This document shows, piece after piece, positions 1 to 10,805 of a stretch of 64,000 nucleotides of DNA. The DNA comes from Sphagnum magellanicum (taxonomy: Eukaryota > Streptophyta > Sphagnopsida > Sphagnales > Sphagnaceae). The stretch lies in the NCBI GenBank assembly GCA_021904315.1, contig CM038913.1, forward strand, positions 8,679,958-8,743,957, read 5' to 3'. The position numbers were made by a program, and so were the translations under genes. The notes under the pieces are model-generated. The model saw only the letters and a program-made list of their open reading frames with translations. It was not told the DNA's origin and made no database searches. Within the stretch, counting starts at the first letter, position 1. Each line of letters opens with the position of its first letter.

Positions 1-564
1 GTTTCATTTTGAAAAATGATCAAAATTTTAAATCATCATTAAAAATTAAATTTTCACATTATTTAGTTTTATTATATTCCAAGCTATAATTTTTTTAATA
101 CATCATGTACATTATAACCCATTTATATGTGATTAAAAGCTCTTCAAGCTTTGAAATTCTAAAGCAATTTTGAAACAAATTTTGAATTTGTAAAGATTTA
201 GAATTCCTCATTTTAAAAAGTATGAGTGTTTTTTGAATGTGGCTAATATGTTCATATCATTTATATTTTTTTCAATGATAATTCTTCTACTATATGAGTC
301 ATTTTAATAGTCCTTTACAAAATTGATTATATCTAATGTAATAGGTGCACATTCTCAAATGTCCTGAATTAAAACCAAAATTTAAAATTGGATCAAATGA
401 ATTTTTATTCTAAGTTCCTTAACATTCATAAGAAGGAAAAAGGAATAACTTACAATGATTCCCATGGTTTAAAATGGTAATAAAAAAATAAATGTTTGAT
501 TTTGACTAATTATGTTTAACATTTGATGTCCTTTTTAGCTCCTAATTACATGTTTTGATCTAGA
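1..564. other. AT-rich intergenic DNA, no gene seen
   Basis: No open frame of interest and no recognisable element. The stretch is AT-rich with short homopolymer runs. Confidence 0.6.
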
Positions 565-616
565 AGTGTTTAAGCTACAATGGGTAGCACCCTTCCAAGT
601 TGGGGTTCAAATCCCT
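565..616 (+). repeat. tRNA-like / SINE-head fragment
   Basis: An A-box-like stretch (around 560-577) is followed about 30 bases later by GGTTCAAATCCC, very close to the pol III B-box consensus GGTTCGANTCC. The text between is GC-richer than its surroundings. There is no full cloverleaf, so a tRNA-derived SINE head or decayed tRNA is more likely than a functional tRNA. A weaker similar pair lies at 741-815. Confidence 0.35.
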
Positions 617-1107
617 TTCAAGAAATTTAGTTTTAGTTATTTTCATGATTTCATGGCAACATTTTAATTTTGGGTCTTTTTGTTGTTGCAAAATTTTGCA
701 AATAAATGAAATTTTTTTTACTTCACAAATGAATCTTTTCAGGTAGCCTTGGTGGTAGCTAGCAAAGTAGGACCCATGTTAGCAATAGCTAGGACTCAAA
801 CACATCTCTTCACACCTCTTCAAATTGTTTGTAGCCACAAAACTTATCATATGAAGACATTTGTCACCTCATATTTGATATTGTGTAGCATCATGTAGTT
901 TCATAAACTTAAATGTGAAAAAAATTATCACTGCATGAACGCATAACATTTTTTGAATGTTCAACACAGGTTATGAACATGGATTAGTTAACATAGCCAT
1001 TTTGAAAGACAAAAAATCTTTGAATAGACAATTGGAACTATTAATCTTTAGAAAATTTTGCCATTTGACACCCCGTGATGGGTAGATGGTAGCCAAAATC
1101 CAAGTAC

Positions 1108-4100
1108 TTGAACAAAATGAAAAAAAAATACACTACTTCTTACATATGTAGAGCTTTTGATGAAAGGGAAATGCATATTTTTAGGGGATTTCTTTCAATT
1201 ATGTCCCCCCAAAAAGAATTTAGAAGCAAACTTGAAAAATTACACCATGGGGAAGAAACATGCCAATGTAATGGAGGCTATAGTCAAGAATTCAAAGGTT
1301 CAAGTGCATTATGAACTAGGAAAAAAGGGAGACCATTGTCATCAAAAGTGATTATTGATAATTAATCTTATATGCACACGTGGTTTGACAATAGTGGTCC
1401 AACGGGTAAGATTTTCAATCCCCTCTCCCTATTATGTTGGGGTTATTGGAGACCAATTTGTATTTATGTTAGAAAAACTTATTCAATAAAAGGGCTATTA
1501 TTGGATTTGCATATTGGATATTCATGGGTAGCATAACCTAAAACTAGGGCTATTGTTGAAGTATTTTTAGGGGAAAATAAAGTAATTGTAGGAGGTTTTA
1601 GATCAAAAGATTGCAAAAGGGTGTTAATGTCACATCACCCATTTGACAATTTAACTTGTAATAGTTGTTAAATTCCTCAAGAAGTTGATATGTGTCATCA
1701 AGTAATTCATGAGGAAGTTAATTTGGAAAAAAAGGGCACCAAAGATATTGGAAGGAGAAAAAGATTAGTGTATTTACAAAATGAAAAGCTCACCCAATAC
1801 TCTAGATGCAAAACATATCAGTTAGGCCTTGACAAATAAATGTTATGGAGGAGTAAATCACCAATTTGTTGATTGAAAATTTGAAGGTCATCTTTGAAAG
1901 AGTTTGTTGAAGGTTGGTATAATACCAAATATGTATTGAAATTTCACAACAACATCATTATTACTCATAAAATAGGTGCCTTTGGAGGGAAGCTAGCCCT
2001 TTGGGACTTTATTTAATATGCAGGTCAAAACCTGAATAGGAAGAAACAAGGGTACATGTTTAGTGCCAACATTATAAATAATTTCATAGGTTGTAAAGTT
2101 GTATGGTGGGCATTTGCCTAATTGATTTATTCACTTTGAACCTTCTCATCCCCATGCTTTCATTTGTGAAACAAGCCAATAAAAAAGGTATGCAAGTTGT
2201 TAGATTTCATGAGAAAATTTTCAAGTCAATAACTTCAATTTATGGTGATGCTATTACCACACACTAGCCGATAGGCCCAATTTTAATGATAATTATTGAA
2301 GATGAGACAAAATATAAGAGTTAGATTTCTTGGGATAGTAGATTTCACACCTTGAAAAGGTTTTGTGGACCATTTAAGAACCACATTTGTGGGGCAGGGT
2401 TGAAGTTGTGGTCAATAATGATCAGGAAAAATACAACAAGATTGTGGACAATTTTCAAAATTGCAAGATTGGAAGCTTTGTGCATGTGATAATGGTAAAT
2501 CCACTTCATGTTAGTTTGTCACAACTTGCAATTGCATGTATTTGTACATGTAATTGCTTCAATGTGCATTGGATTTAAAAACAATGGAAGATAATGAATA
2601 AATTATGGGACCTTGAATGTTAAGTGCAATAGTTGGTCCCCTCATATGACATGTTAATGATGGGATAGTTAGAGGTGACAATTCAATTGGAAGATTATTT
2701 AAGTGGAAGTGAGTCAAGTTGTCATTCTATTGCATGGGATGGATGGAAATTATTTATTGTCTTTAATGAACATGGAAAACCTTTAAGCCTTCATGATCAA
2801 AATTTTATCCACAATGGCAAAGATCCATTAAATAGCCATGTCAGGCTCTTACAACTTGATGTAGATATTTGTTGTTTGGAACACCTTGGACTTGTGTGCA
2901 TCAAGTTTATGTTTGATGAATATGGTCTAAAATTGGAAGACATTTGGTGCATAGATAGGTAAAATTATGTTAATGTTCAATGAATTTGCCAACAACAAAT
3001 GTAAAATTGTCTGCAAGTTATGTGAGAAAAAGAATTGCATTAGGAACACACATTGGGCACAAAGACATTTGTCAATATGTGTTGATTACATGGACATTTA
3101 TTTATCATGACCTACTTTGGACCTTTGGACCTTTGGAGTAAAATTATATTAGCTACAAAGGTGTTTTTCTTCATTCGCTTACGGAGTTGTGGATCAAGCA
3201 TGGGAATCATTGTCATAGTAGATACATAAAGAACTTATCATTAATCGAGTCCTAAACATTAGTAACTAATGCTTCATAAATGTGACAATGTCCTATCATT
3301 TTGTTGTTATAATGACTGTCATTTTTCATGAGAAATACTCGCATTTGAATGTATTTTTTCATCTGACAAGTTCAGATTCATATGAAATGTTCTTTTATAA
3401 AATGGGAGGCATGGTTGGCATGGAAAGAACCTATGATTTCCAAGAGCTTGTCAATTGTGCAAACTCACTTAACCATTTTTTTGCCATTGAGTATGGCAAA
3501 AATGGGAATTGGTTTTTGTGTGGGCACATAACAAAATGTGTCATATATGGGCAAAAATTGCATCCTTTGCAAGATGGGGAACCCATTCTTAATCTAGGGG
3601 ACTAAAGCCTTGTCCAAACAAATTTGCATTTTTCCCACTATGTTTGAATTATAAATGATTAGTTGTAATGTGGTCTATTGATCTTTGTTAATGTTTGTTG
3701 GCATGTGCTTAAATTTTCATTTTTTTCTTTTTTTTGTTGTAGATGAGTGGTCATTGAAGTTCTAAATGAGGGCTTTCATCAAGTTCAAAGATTGTTGATT
3801 AGTTGTAACATGGGCCTATCACAAGGGGCTACCAATAAGAAATGGTGGACACAACCTTTGTTGATGGAGTCTCTTGACAAGACATTTGTGTGAGTTAAAC
3901 CATGAGAAAAACGATTACAAGGGGAGATGGAGACGGTGAAATTATGTGAAAAACAACTTTTGTTGAAATGGTCGAAATAGTTGAAATCCTTGAAAAAGAA
4001 GATGTGGGAAAAGGAGGAATTTGATCATGGGTTATACCCCATATTTGTAACTGAAGATGAAGTTAAAGGGTTATTTGATCAGATGATATGCTTGGAGTTA

Positions 4101-4526
4101 GAAGAAAAGGATCTAATTGATAGTAAAATCCTAGTTTTTACCATAATGAGGTTTGAAAAAAATGTCATATTTAAATCAACCTTAGTAAGTTAGTTAAATG
4201 TCAATCCATTTCTTAGCAAAGATAGGTTAACATGTGTTAAATCTTTAGTCTATTTTAACAATTCAAAGACATGCTTAACTACTATGGAAAGTTCCAATAC
4301 ATGTTTTATAAAATTGGGATAAGATTTGGGAGTGTATTTTGTTCAAAGGTGTCCACAACATAATCTTTTTTTGTTAAGGCAATGGTGCGAAGAAATAAAA
4401 TTAAAAGGGGGTGGGGAAGGTGTGCCAACATTAGTAGTTGCTAGTGTAAATGAAGGTACATGGTGGATAGGCAAAATACAAAAGATGAAAAGAAAGGTCG
4501 GAAGTAGGCGGGGCATATTTTGTTAA
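1108..4526 (+). pseudogene. Relic of a multi-copy transposon-like protein gene, class unknown
   Basis: Six coding-looking blocks follow one another on the plus strand: about 1108-1351, 2387-2578, 2675-2962, 3282-3605, 3981-4193 and 4326-4526. They are rich in Trp, Cys, His and Gly, unlike random AT-rich translation. Typical pieces are GGMVGMERTYDFQELVNCAN near 3400 and EGTWWIGKIQKMKRKVGS near 4455. From memory, unverified, such wording occurs in large multi-copy open frames of ferns and bryophytes. I cannot assign a transposase superfamily or see a DDE triad. The reading is broken many times and no terminal repeats were found, so this is an old fossil. Confidence 0.5.
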
Positions 4527-4544
4527 CCAATTCATCTATTAAAT

Positions 4545-5560
4545 AAATTGACAATAACAATCATGGTGATTATAAATTACACATATTATTGAACATACAC
4601 ATTATTAAGTTGACTTACATGTCAAAATTTCATTAAATGTTTTTTCAAATTAAAGTGTAATATTTACATGCACCAAAAAAATTCATCATACATAACATTC
4701 ATTTATACAAAAACAATTTACATGTAGCTTAATAATTAATGAAAATTTATTGTAATTATAGAAATATATTTATAGATCATATGTATAAAAATGAATAAAC
4801 ATAAAAAATTCACAAAAATATTAATTATTTATCATGACTTGATTTGTTGTAAACTAACATTTTATTTACATAAAAATAATAAACTACATATATTGAACAT
4901 AAATTATTACAAACTCATATTTCAAAATTTCCTTAAAATTTATTTTGAAAGTAAAATTTTAATATTTGTATGCAGAAGAAAATATTTGCATCAATCATAA
5001 TTGTTCATTTACACAAATAAAATTTACATGTGGTTTAATGTTTAATGATATTTTATTGCAATAAAAAAAGATATAATGTGAATAAAAATGAATAAACATT
5101 AGAATTTCACAAAATCATGAATTATGTATCATTATTTGATATGTTGTAAATTGGAATTCGATTAACTTAAAAATAATAAAATTTATGTATCAATTAAACA
5201 TACACATCATGACAAACTTCATTTAAAAAATTTCTTAAATTCTATTTTAAGATTAAAAATTATTATTTATATGCTCAAGAAGGAACATAAATAATTATTA
5301 ACATACATTTCAAATTTTCTTTAAATTTTATTTTGAAATTAAAAATTTCATATTTATATATAAAAAAATCATTCATTTATGCAAATTAATTTTTTTAATG
5401 TTATCATAATTTAAAATAAATATTAAAATATTATGTATATAAAATTGAAGTCATCTATTAGTTGTTTAGCCTACTTGAAAAAAAGAATAACAACAAAATT
5501 GCAAACAAAATTGCATTTGATCCATCCTCTAAAACATTTTATCATTCATATACAAGGAGT
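4545..5560 (+). repeat. AT-rich tandem repeat, unit about 300 bp, just over 3 copies
   Basis: The phrase AAAAATGAATAAACAT recurs at about 4785 and 5083. A 'TTGAACATA(C/A)A' landmark recurs at about 4590, 4896 and 5192, giving a period near 300 bp. Each unit also holds a 'TTATTTTGAAATTAAA' type segment and a 'CATTCATTTATACAAAT' type segment. Units are diverged by substitutions and small indels. A related copy lies at 62990-63380 in the same orientation. Confidence 0.7.
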
Positions 5561-6061
5561 TCAATGTGATACGAAAGACCGTTAAAAAAGAACCAAAGAA
5601 CCTTCCATCTAGAAAACAAATTTTCCCTTAGGTGAAATTCTGTTTTAGAAGGTGGCCTCCACTGACACTAGAAATCTCTTCACAGCTCTTCTCAAGTTAA
5701 GGGACAGAGTTGCCACCTACCCAAATGAAAGCCAGGTGCCATCACCAAAGAACACCCACCCAACGAAACAACAGGATGTAGTTAGTAGGTAAATCTGTCA
5801 ACAGTTCAGATGAGATTGGATGTAGGGTTAGCCCTACCTTTGTGTAGCAGTGACTCTGCCTGACACTTGCCACTCCTGTGAGTACCTCGTCTTTCAAATT
5901 TCGATCAGATTTCCGAATACCCGTTTCTGTTTTTGCAGAGATTATTGGTGGCGGTGAAGTAGTTAGTGTACGACCTTTTTTCTGCGGTTGTACTGGAGAC
6001 AAAAATTTCCGAGTCCCGGACAAATTCTTTTTTTTCTTGGTGGTTTTCACAATCATACCAT
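5561..6061 (+). other. 5' flank of the RimP-like gene
   Basis: GC-richer than the DNA to the left, marking the entry into genic sequence. No clear TATA box was found. The frame of exon 1 stays open upstream of 6062 to about 5966, but it has no ATG before 6062, so this stretch probably holds promoter and 5' UTR. Confidence 0.45.
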
Positions 6062-9000
6062 ATGAGATCACTCAGGTTGCTGTCTTTCGGGAATTGTAGT
6101 TCCGCCTGGACGCAGCAGATTAATGTGCCTTCACTATGCCTGCGCCTCGCTCTCACGCAGCAGCAGCAGCCTTCGGTCTGTGCGACTGGAGGGAGTAGGA
6201 AAGGACTTGGCGTGTTGTTGCTCGAGTTGAAAGCATTTGGCCAGCCAGACGCTAGCGTTAGAGCTTTCGTTCATCCTGTTTTCAGAGACTCCTTCTCCTA
6301 CGAGTCTTCAGATTTTTTAAGCGCTGGCTGTCTTTGTACTGACGGTTGTACACTGTCGCTCGGGCTTGGCGGCACAAGAAGATATCATACGAGTGTAATT
6401 GTTGGTGGTAAGTACAGACGAATGCTTGGACGGACAAGTGATTGCAGGACTTGAACGAAAGTCGTGAGACTTTTCTATGCCTTCTTGAGTAGCATAGCTG
6501 CTCAAAACATCCTCTGTTTGGAGCTGTGACAGTGATAATTTCTCAGTGTCAAGGCTTAGGGTTTGGATTTCTCTGGCCTCGAGTGTTCTCACACCGACTT
6601 GGACGGACAACTTTTGCATGCCTTCTTGAGCAGCATCGCAAATATCCTCTCTCTGAAGCTATGGCAGTGATACTTTCTCAGTGTCAAGGTTTAGGGTTTA
6701 GGGTTTCAATAGAATTCCAAACCCTAAACCTTTTTCAGTAGTAAAGGAAGAACTCCGCCATTTGGTTACCGTTCTCACCCCGACTAACCAAATGGTGAAG
6801 TTCTTCTTTAACTACTGTGTCATGAAATTCTGTAACTTTTCTACATAGCTCTCAGGGGTCACCTTGCAACTGCCTCGAGGTTACAGTCTACTAGGTGCCT
6901 GTAAGGTGTGATCCATAATAGCCAACATAGCATCAATGTGGTAGATTATTGTGGTTATCAGAAGTATTGGAACTTAGGGTTTAGATTCCTGGGGGAAGTT
7001 TTTTGCGACCAATGGCTCTTTTTGTCAGCATCAGAAGGTTTCTAGTTTCTACCACTGCAAGGAGTCATACATTTCAAATGGGTATGAGACTCTGAATGTA
7101 TGTCAAGCCTTCCAGGAGATGTGGCATTCCTCTTCTTTTTGTGCAATACTTGCAACATGCACTCTGTTGGTTTTCTAACATCATGTTCAGAGTGGTAATT
7201 GGAAGAAGTATTACTTCACTGTGAGATCTGTGCAGTGACATCTGTGATGCTTGTGATATTGATTGCAATGCAGGAAAGAAAGGGAAGAAAGCTGAAAAGG
7301 ATATCCTTGTAAATGAAAGGGAGGATGGTGTGGACCAAGGCAAAGAATACAGTGAAGATGAGGAACGCACAAATTGGAAGAAGAAGCTCAGGGGAAAAAA
7401 GGACCATGATCAACTGGAATATGGAGATATCACAGTTGAAAATGGCAGAACAGAAGTGCAACTAAAATCCAAAAAGAAGAAGCTCGAGGGATTGTCTCAG
7501 AATGGTGATGTGTCCCTCAAAAAGGTTAATGAAGATGAAGACAACTTGCTGATTCAGAACCAGAAGCCAGAAGGAACTGAGGATGTTGTCAATGGTGCAC
7601 TAAGGGTGGATGATCCCAGGGTGGAGGATAAGCAAAAGGTCAAGAAGAAGCTGAAGAGCAAGGTGAAGGGCAAGGAGGAGTTGAATCATGAAGCTACTGC
7701 TGTTGAAGATGATGATATTGGGACAAAGCATAAGGATAAGAGGAAGTTGATGAGCAAGCAGAAACCCCAGGATGTTGAGGAAGCCAATGCTGATAAAGTG
7801 GACAATGTGGTGGTGGAAGCAAATGTGGATGATTTGGCAGATGGAGAGACATTTCAGGAATTTGAGGACACAGAGCAGTTCACAAATGGTATGTTGTAGC
7901 ATGTTCTCCAGAATTGGGCAGTTTCTGCTATTCTTCATGTTCTAGTACTTTGTTAAAAAACCCTCCTCACAAATGAAAGAATCATTGATGTTTATTGGCC
8001 TGCATGATGTGATTGGAGCAGTGATAGAGAATGAACTGGTAGAGGAGCTGGGTGAGCACCTTGAGGATGATGATATCTGGGAGGATGATTTTGACCTTGA
8101 GCCTGAGGTGTGTTATAATTCAGCACTTTATTAGATGCTATACATTTTTTCTGTTTGTCATCTTACTCTATGGTCGTTTGTCCTTTGTTTTCAGTTGTTT
8201 CTCTGGCATTTCTCACAAGAATTTGGTTCATTTAATATGTAGTTCCTTTGGGGGGCTTTAAAAACAATTCCAATCTTTTTCTGTGGAATATTTGTAATTC
8301 TTTATCAGGTGCAAACTTTTACAGGTGGGAGATGGAGGAGAGGGTGGGGGTGTTGTACTTGGTGACTCGTCATGGGGCCAAACTGTGCTGGATCTAGCTA
8401 ATGATACATTGGCTGAGTTCAATGGTGATCTTGCCATCTTTGCATTCAAGGTTTCCAAAGAGAGTGAGCTTATTCATGTGCGGCTGGACAAGTTATCTGA
8501 CAAGTAAGTCAGTGATGATTCCTGTCCTTTAGCTTTTATGATCTACATGTGGTGAGGAGTCCTCTGCATGTTACATCTTCTATGGTGTTGTTTGGTGTCC
8601 CTCTCTTCTGTCAAGCTTTTTGTATATTTGGTTGCTAATTTCCATAGGCTCTGTAGATTACTGTCTGGGGCTACACTGCCTGAAGGTAGATTCTTATTTC
8701 CAGGGCCAGATAAATGGCTCAAATGTACCCAAATATGGGTTTAGATCCCACTCATCATAGCCACACCAATGGGCAACTGATGCCCACATTTGTTAGGTAG
8801 CTGTATTTTTGATATATGTCATATATAGGAATGGTCAAATCTGAGATATCTTGGTTAAATTGCTGAACCTTAATAATTTTGGAAAATATTTGCTTGCCAA
8901 ACTGCTGATTATTGTTGGCCTCAACAGTTTTTCTTCTGAGGAAATCTTGGGAAGTAGAGTTTCAGAACCACATATCTTCCCTCAGCGATGCATGTTTGAT

Positions 9001-9747
9001 ATGCAGTCCAATGCATCCATAAATAAACTTGCTCCAAACCTTCTTTCTGGTGCTGCAGATATGGATCTCCGACAATTGATGAGATTCAGCAATTTTCTTC
9101 TTCATACTCGAAGAGCTTGGAGCAGAGTGGAGAAGCTGGAATCATACCCAAAAGCCTGGCACTGGAGGTAGGGTCACTGTACTGAACCCTTCATCTTTAC
9201 TGGGGTATAACTCTCATATTCAGGATAGTTAAATGCATTTTCTTGTTCATAGTCAGCTCATAACTTTGAATGAAGCCAAAAGAGCTTGGCACTCAGGTGC
9301 CCTTTTTGTGTAAGGTGTGATTGAGATGCTACCTTCACTTTGTACAATATATCCCTCTCAGTGTATACCTTGCAAAATTGTTTGCTGTATGTTAGGTGTC
9401 TGCGTGTCTGTAAAACATTCATGTGTGCACTTTCCTTGCAGGTTTCTTCACCAGGAGCAGAGCGTGTGGTACAAATCCCACAGGACCTAGAGAGATTCAA
9501 GGAACTTCCCATGTATGTGAGGTACTCGGGAACTGGCACTGGTGAGGAAGCTGAGGAAAAAGATGGTGTTTTTGAACTTGAATCTGTTGATACAGAAGGG
9601 GGGTCTAGTGTATGGAAGATTGCAAATGTGCGTATCAACCGTGAGTTGGTTGGTAAGGGCAGGGGTCTGAACAAAAAACAGCGGGAGTGGAGGGTTCAGA
9701 TGCCATTTGAGTCCCTGCAACTTGTGCGACTGTACATTGATCTGTAG
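6062..9747 (+). CDS. Organelle-targeted RimP-like ribosome maturation factor, six exons
   Basis: CDS is join(6062..6407, 7274..7888, 8022..8107, 8325..8503, 9059..9167, 9442..9747), 546 codons plus stop. All introns are GT-AG (donors GTAAGT, GTATGT, GTGTGT, GTAAGT, GTAGGG) and phases match at every junction. Residues 1-115 are Arg/Ser/Leu-rich with few acids and end near RRYHTS, like a mitochondrial or plastid presequence. Residues 117-349 (exons 2-3) are a charged Lys/Glu/Asp-rich linker. About 365-546 match the RimP (DUF150/UPF0090) fold: an alpha/beta N-domain ending in the family signature LEVSSPGAERVV (about 444-455), then the small beta-barrel C-domain. Bacterial RimP helps assemble the 30S subunit; a role in plastid or mitochondrial small-subunit maturation is inferred. 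ATG 6062 is the first in frame. Bacterial RimP is about 150-180 residues, so the N-terminal 350 residues are extra. Confidence 0.9.
6425..6705 (+). repeat. Direct duplication inside intron 1
   Basis: The block from CTTGGACGGACAA (6425) through CCTTCTTGAG (6480) to TCTCAGTGTCAAGG and TTAGGGTTT (ending about 6563) is repeated from 6598 (CTTGGACGGACAA), through 6621, to about 6705. The offset is 141 bases over most of the length and 173 at the left end, because copy 1 has about 32 extra bases. It makes small in-frame ORFs in the intron that should not be taken as exons. Confidence 0.8.
6688..6731 (+). promoter_or_regulatory. Telo-box-like cluster (TTTAGGG / AAACCCTAA) in intron 1
   Basis: Two tandem TTTAGGG units sit at about 6690-6706, and an inverted copy AAACCCTAAACC follows at 6719-6730. 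Telo-box motifs (AAACCCTAA) are known in the 5' regions and first introns of many plant genes for ribosomal proteins and translation factors. Their presence here, in a ribosome-maturation gene, fits that pattern. A regulatory role is inferred. Confidence 0.5.
6737..6816. repeat. 80-bp foldback (two 32-nt arms, 16-nt loop) in intron 1
   Basis: Arm 1 (6737-6768) and arm 2 (6785-6816) are reverse complements apart from a few mismatches. They share the perfect block CCATTTGGTTA / TAACCAAATGG next to the loop and a second block AGAACT / AGTTCT. In RNA this would form a long near-perfect hairpin. It could be a tiny MITE or a miRNA-like hairpin within the intron. Confidence 0.7.
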
Positions 9748-10439
9748 ACTATTGCTTTTTACTGAGGGAAATCCAACATGTAGTAATGTACATGAGGCAT
9801 AAAGAAGAGGAGGGAAGCCATGAGACAAAGGAGGAAGAGATGGTCCCATGTTTTAGGTTACCATATCTGCGAGAATCTGAATTTTGTTGTGCAAACTGGT
9901 GTATGGGAGTGACTGGAATGTTGGTATCCTCCTTCCAAGTTTTGCATAGAGTGAGCATTTTGTGATCAGGTTGGTGAAAGATTCCTCTGATTGCAAGCCC
10001 TGTCAATGGAAGGGAACCAAGAGACAAGGTTCATGGCATTCTGAAGGCTCTACTTGCAAATTTTGGTGTTGTCTGGAAGTCTTGCATTTGAATGCATGTC
10101 AAGTATCGGTTTCCCTGCATCATGAGTACATGAAATGCTTTGTGTCTTGTTGGGCAACAAAAACCTTGGATTGCCCTTTGTCCTGAAGCTTGAGCTGAAA
10201 TTTTGATGGTAGCTTCTCACCCAATCTACTTCAGCTATCTTGGGCACTACAGAAATATATTAGAAGGTAAGAGTAGGCAATGGTTGGTCAATTGCAAGAA
10301 ATTTTGACTTGGGGAAATGTCCTTAAGCTTCAAGCTGACATGGCAGCTGCTAGCATTGCTCCAGCTGTGTACTGTAGCAGTTTCTTCAAATCACAAACTT
10401 TTGACCCAGAATTGGGTCTGAGAAATATCTTATGTAATA
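9748..10439 (+). other. 3' flank of the RimP-like gene
   Basis: No coding sequence was recognised. The open frames at 9962-10186 and 10280-10555 have no family resemblance, and the second runs into the MITE. The first few hundred bases probably hold the 3' UTR, but no clear polyadenylation signal was pinned. Confidence 0.45.
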
Positions 10440-10803
10440 GAGTTATATGGAAAGTAACCCTGTCTTCACCCTCTCTTTGGGCCTCCTTTCACCCCCTATC
10501 ACCTCTTTCAGTGGTAAGTAAGGACATTTTATTACATCTGGGTATGAAATGCTGAAACTCAGCATTTAATGCACAAGGTTTGAGACTAATTATAGTATTT
10601 ATACAGGTAGGAGCAGTGGAGGCGCTCGGGAAAAAGGAAAGACAGGATGAAATTCAGTTTACCACCAAAATTGATGGTTTTAAGAGTTTAGTCCCCATTG
10701 CATTCAATGCTAATGTACTTTTTTGCAGGTTTTTTTGAATCTCACCTTGTATGACCAAACTCAGGGTTCCAGTGCTGTGTTTTTCTTACTTTATGGATAA
10801 CTC
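10440..10803 (+). mobile_element. MITE, copy 1 of a family (TA-flanked)
   Basis: The element starts GAGTTATATGG, continues AAAGTAACC, and ends TTACTTTATGGATAACTC, giving roughly 18-20 bp terminal inverted repeats. It is flanked by TA on both sides (10438-10439 and 10804-10805), as expected for a Tc1/mariner-type target site. Inside are CTGTCTTCACCC near the left end and TTTACCACCAAAATTGATGG in the middle, shared with the copies at 16383 (inverted) and 27595. It has no coding capacity. Confidence 0.8.
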
Positions 10804-10805
10804 TA

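Noticed and set aside
5742-6619. Several overlapping minus-strand and alternate-frame ORFs over exon 1 of the RimP-like gene
   Set aside because: They overlap the phase-matched exon 1 and intron 1 and show no domain; the GC-richer DNA keeps many frames open by chance.
6526-6741. Plus-strand 71-codon ORF in intron 1
   Set aside because: It is formed by the duplicated intron segment, is internally repetitive, and is not compatible with the splice phases.
8851-9171. 106-codon ORF covering exon 5
   Set aside because: It reads exon 5 in the wrong frame; the spliced frame gives the conserved RimP text.
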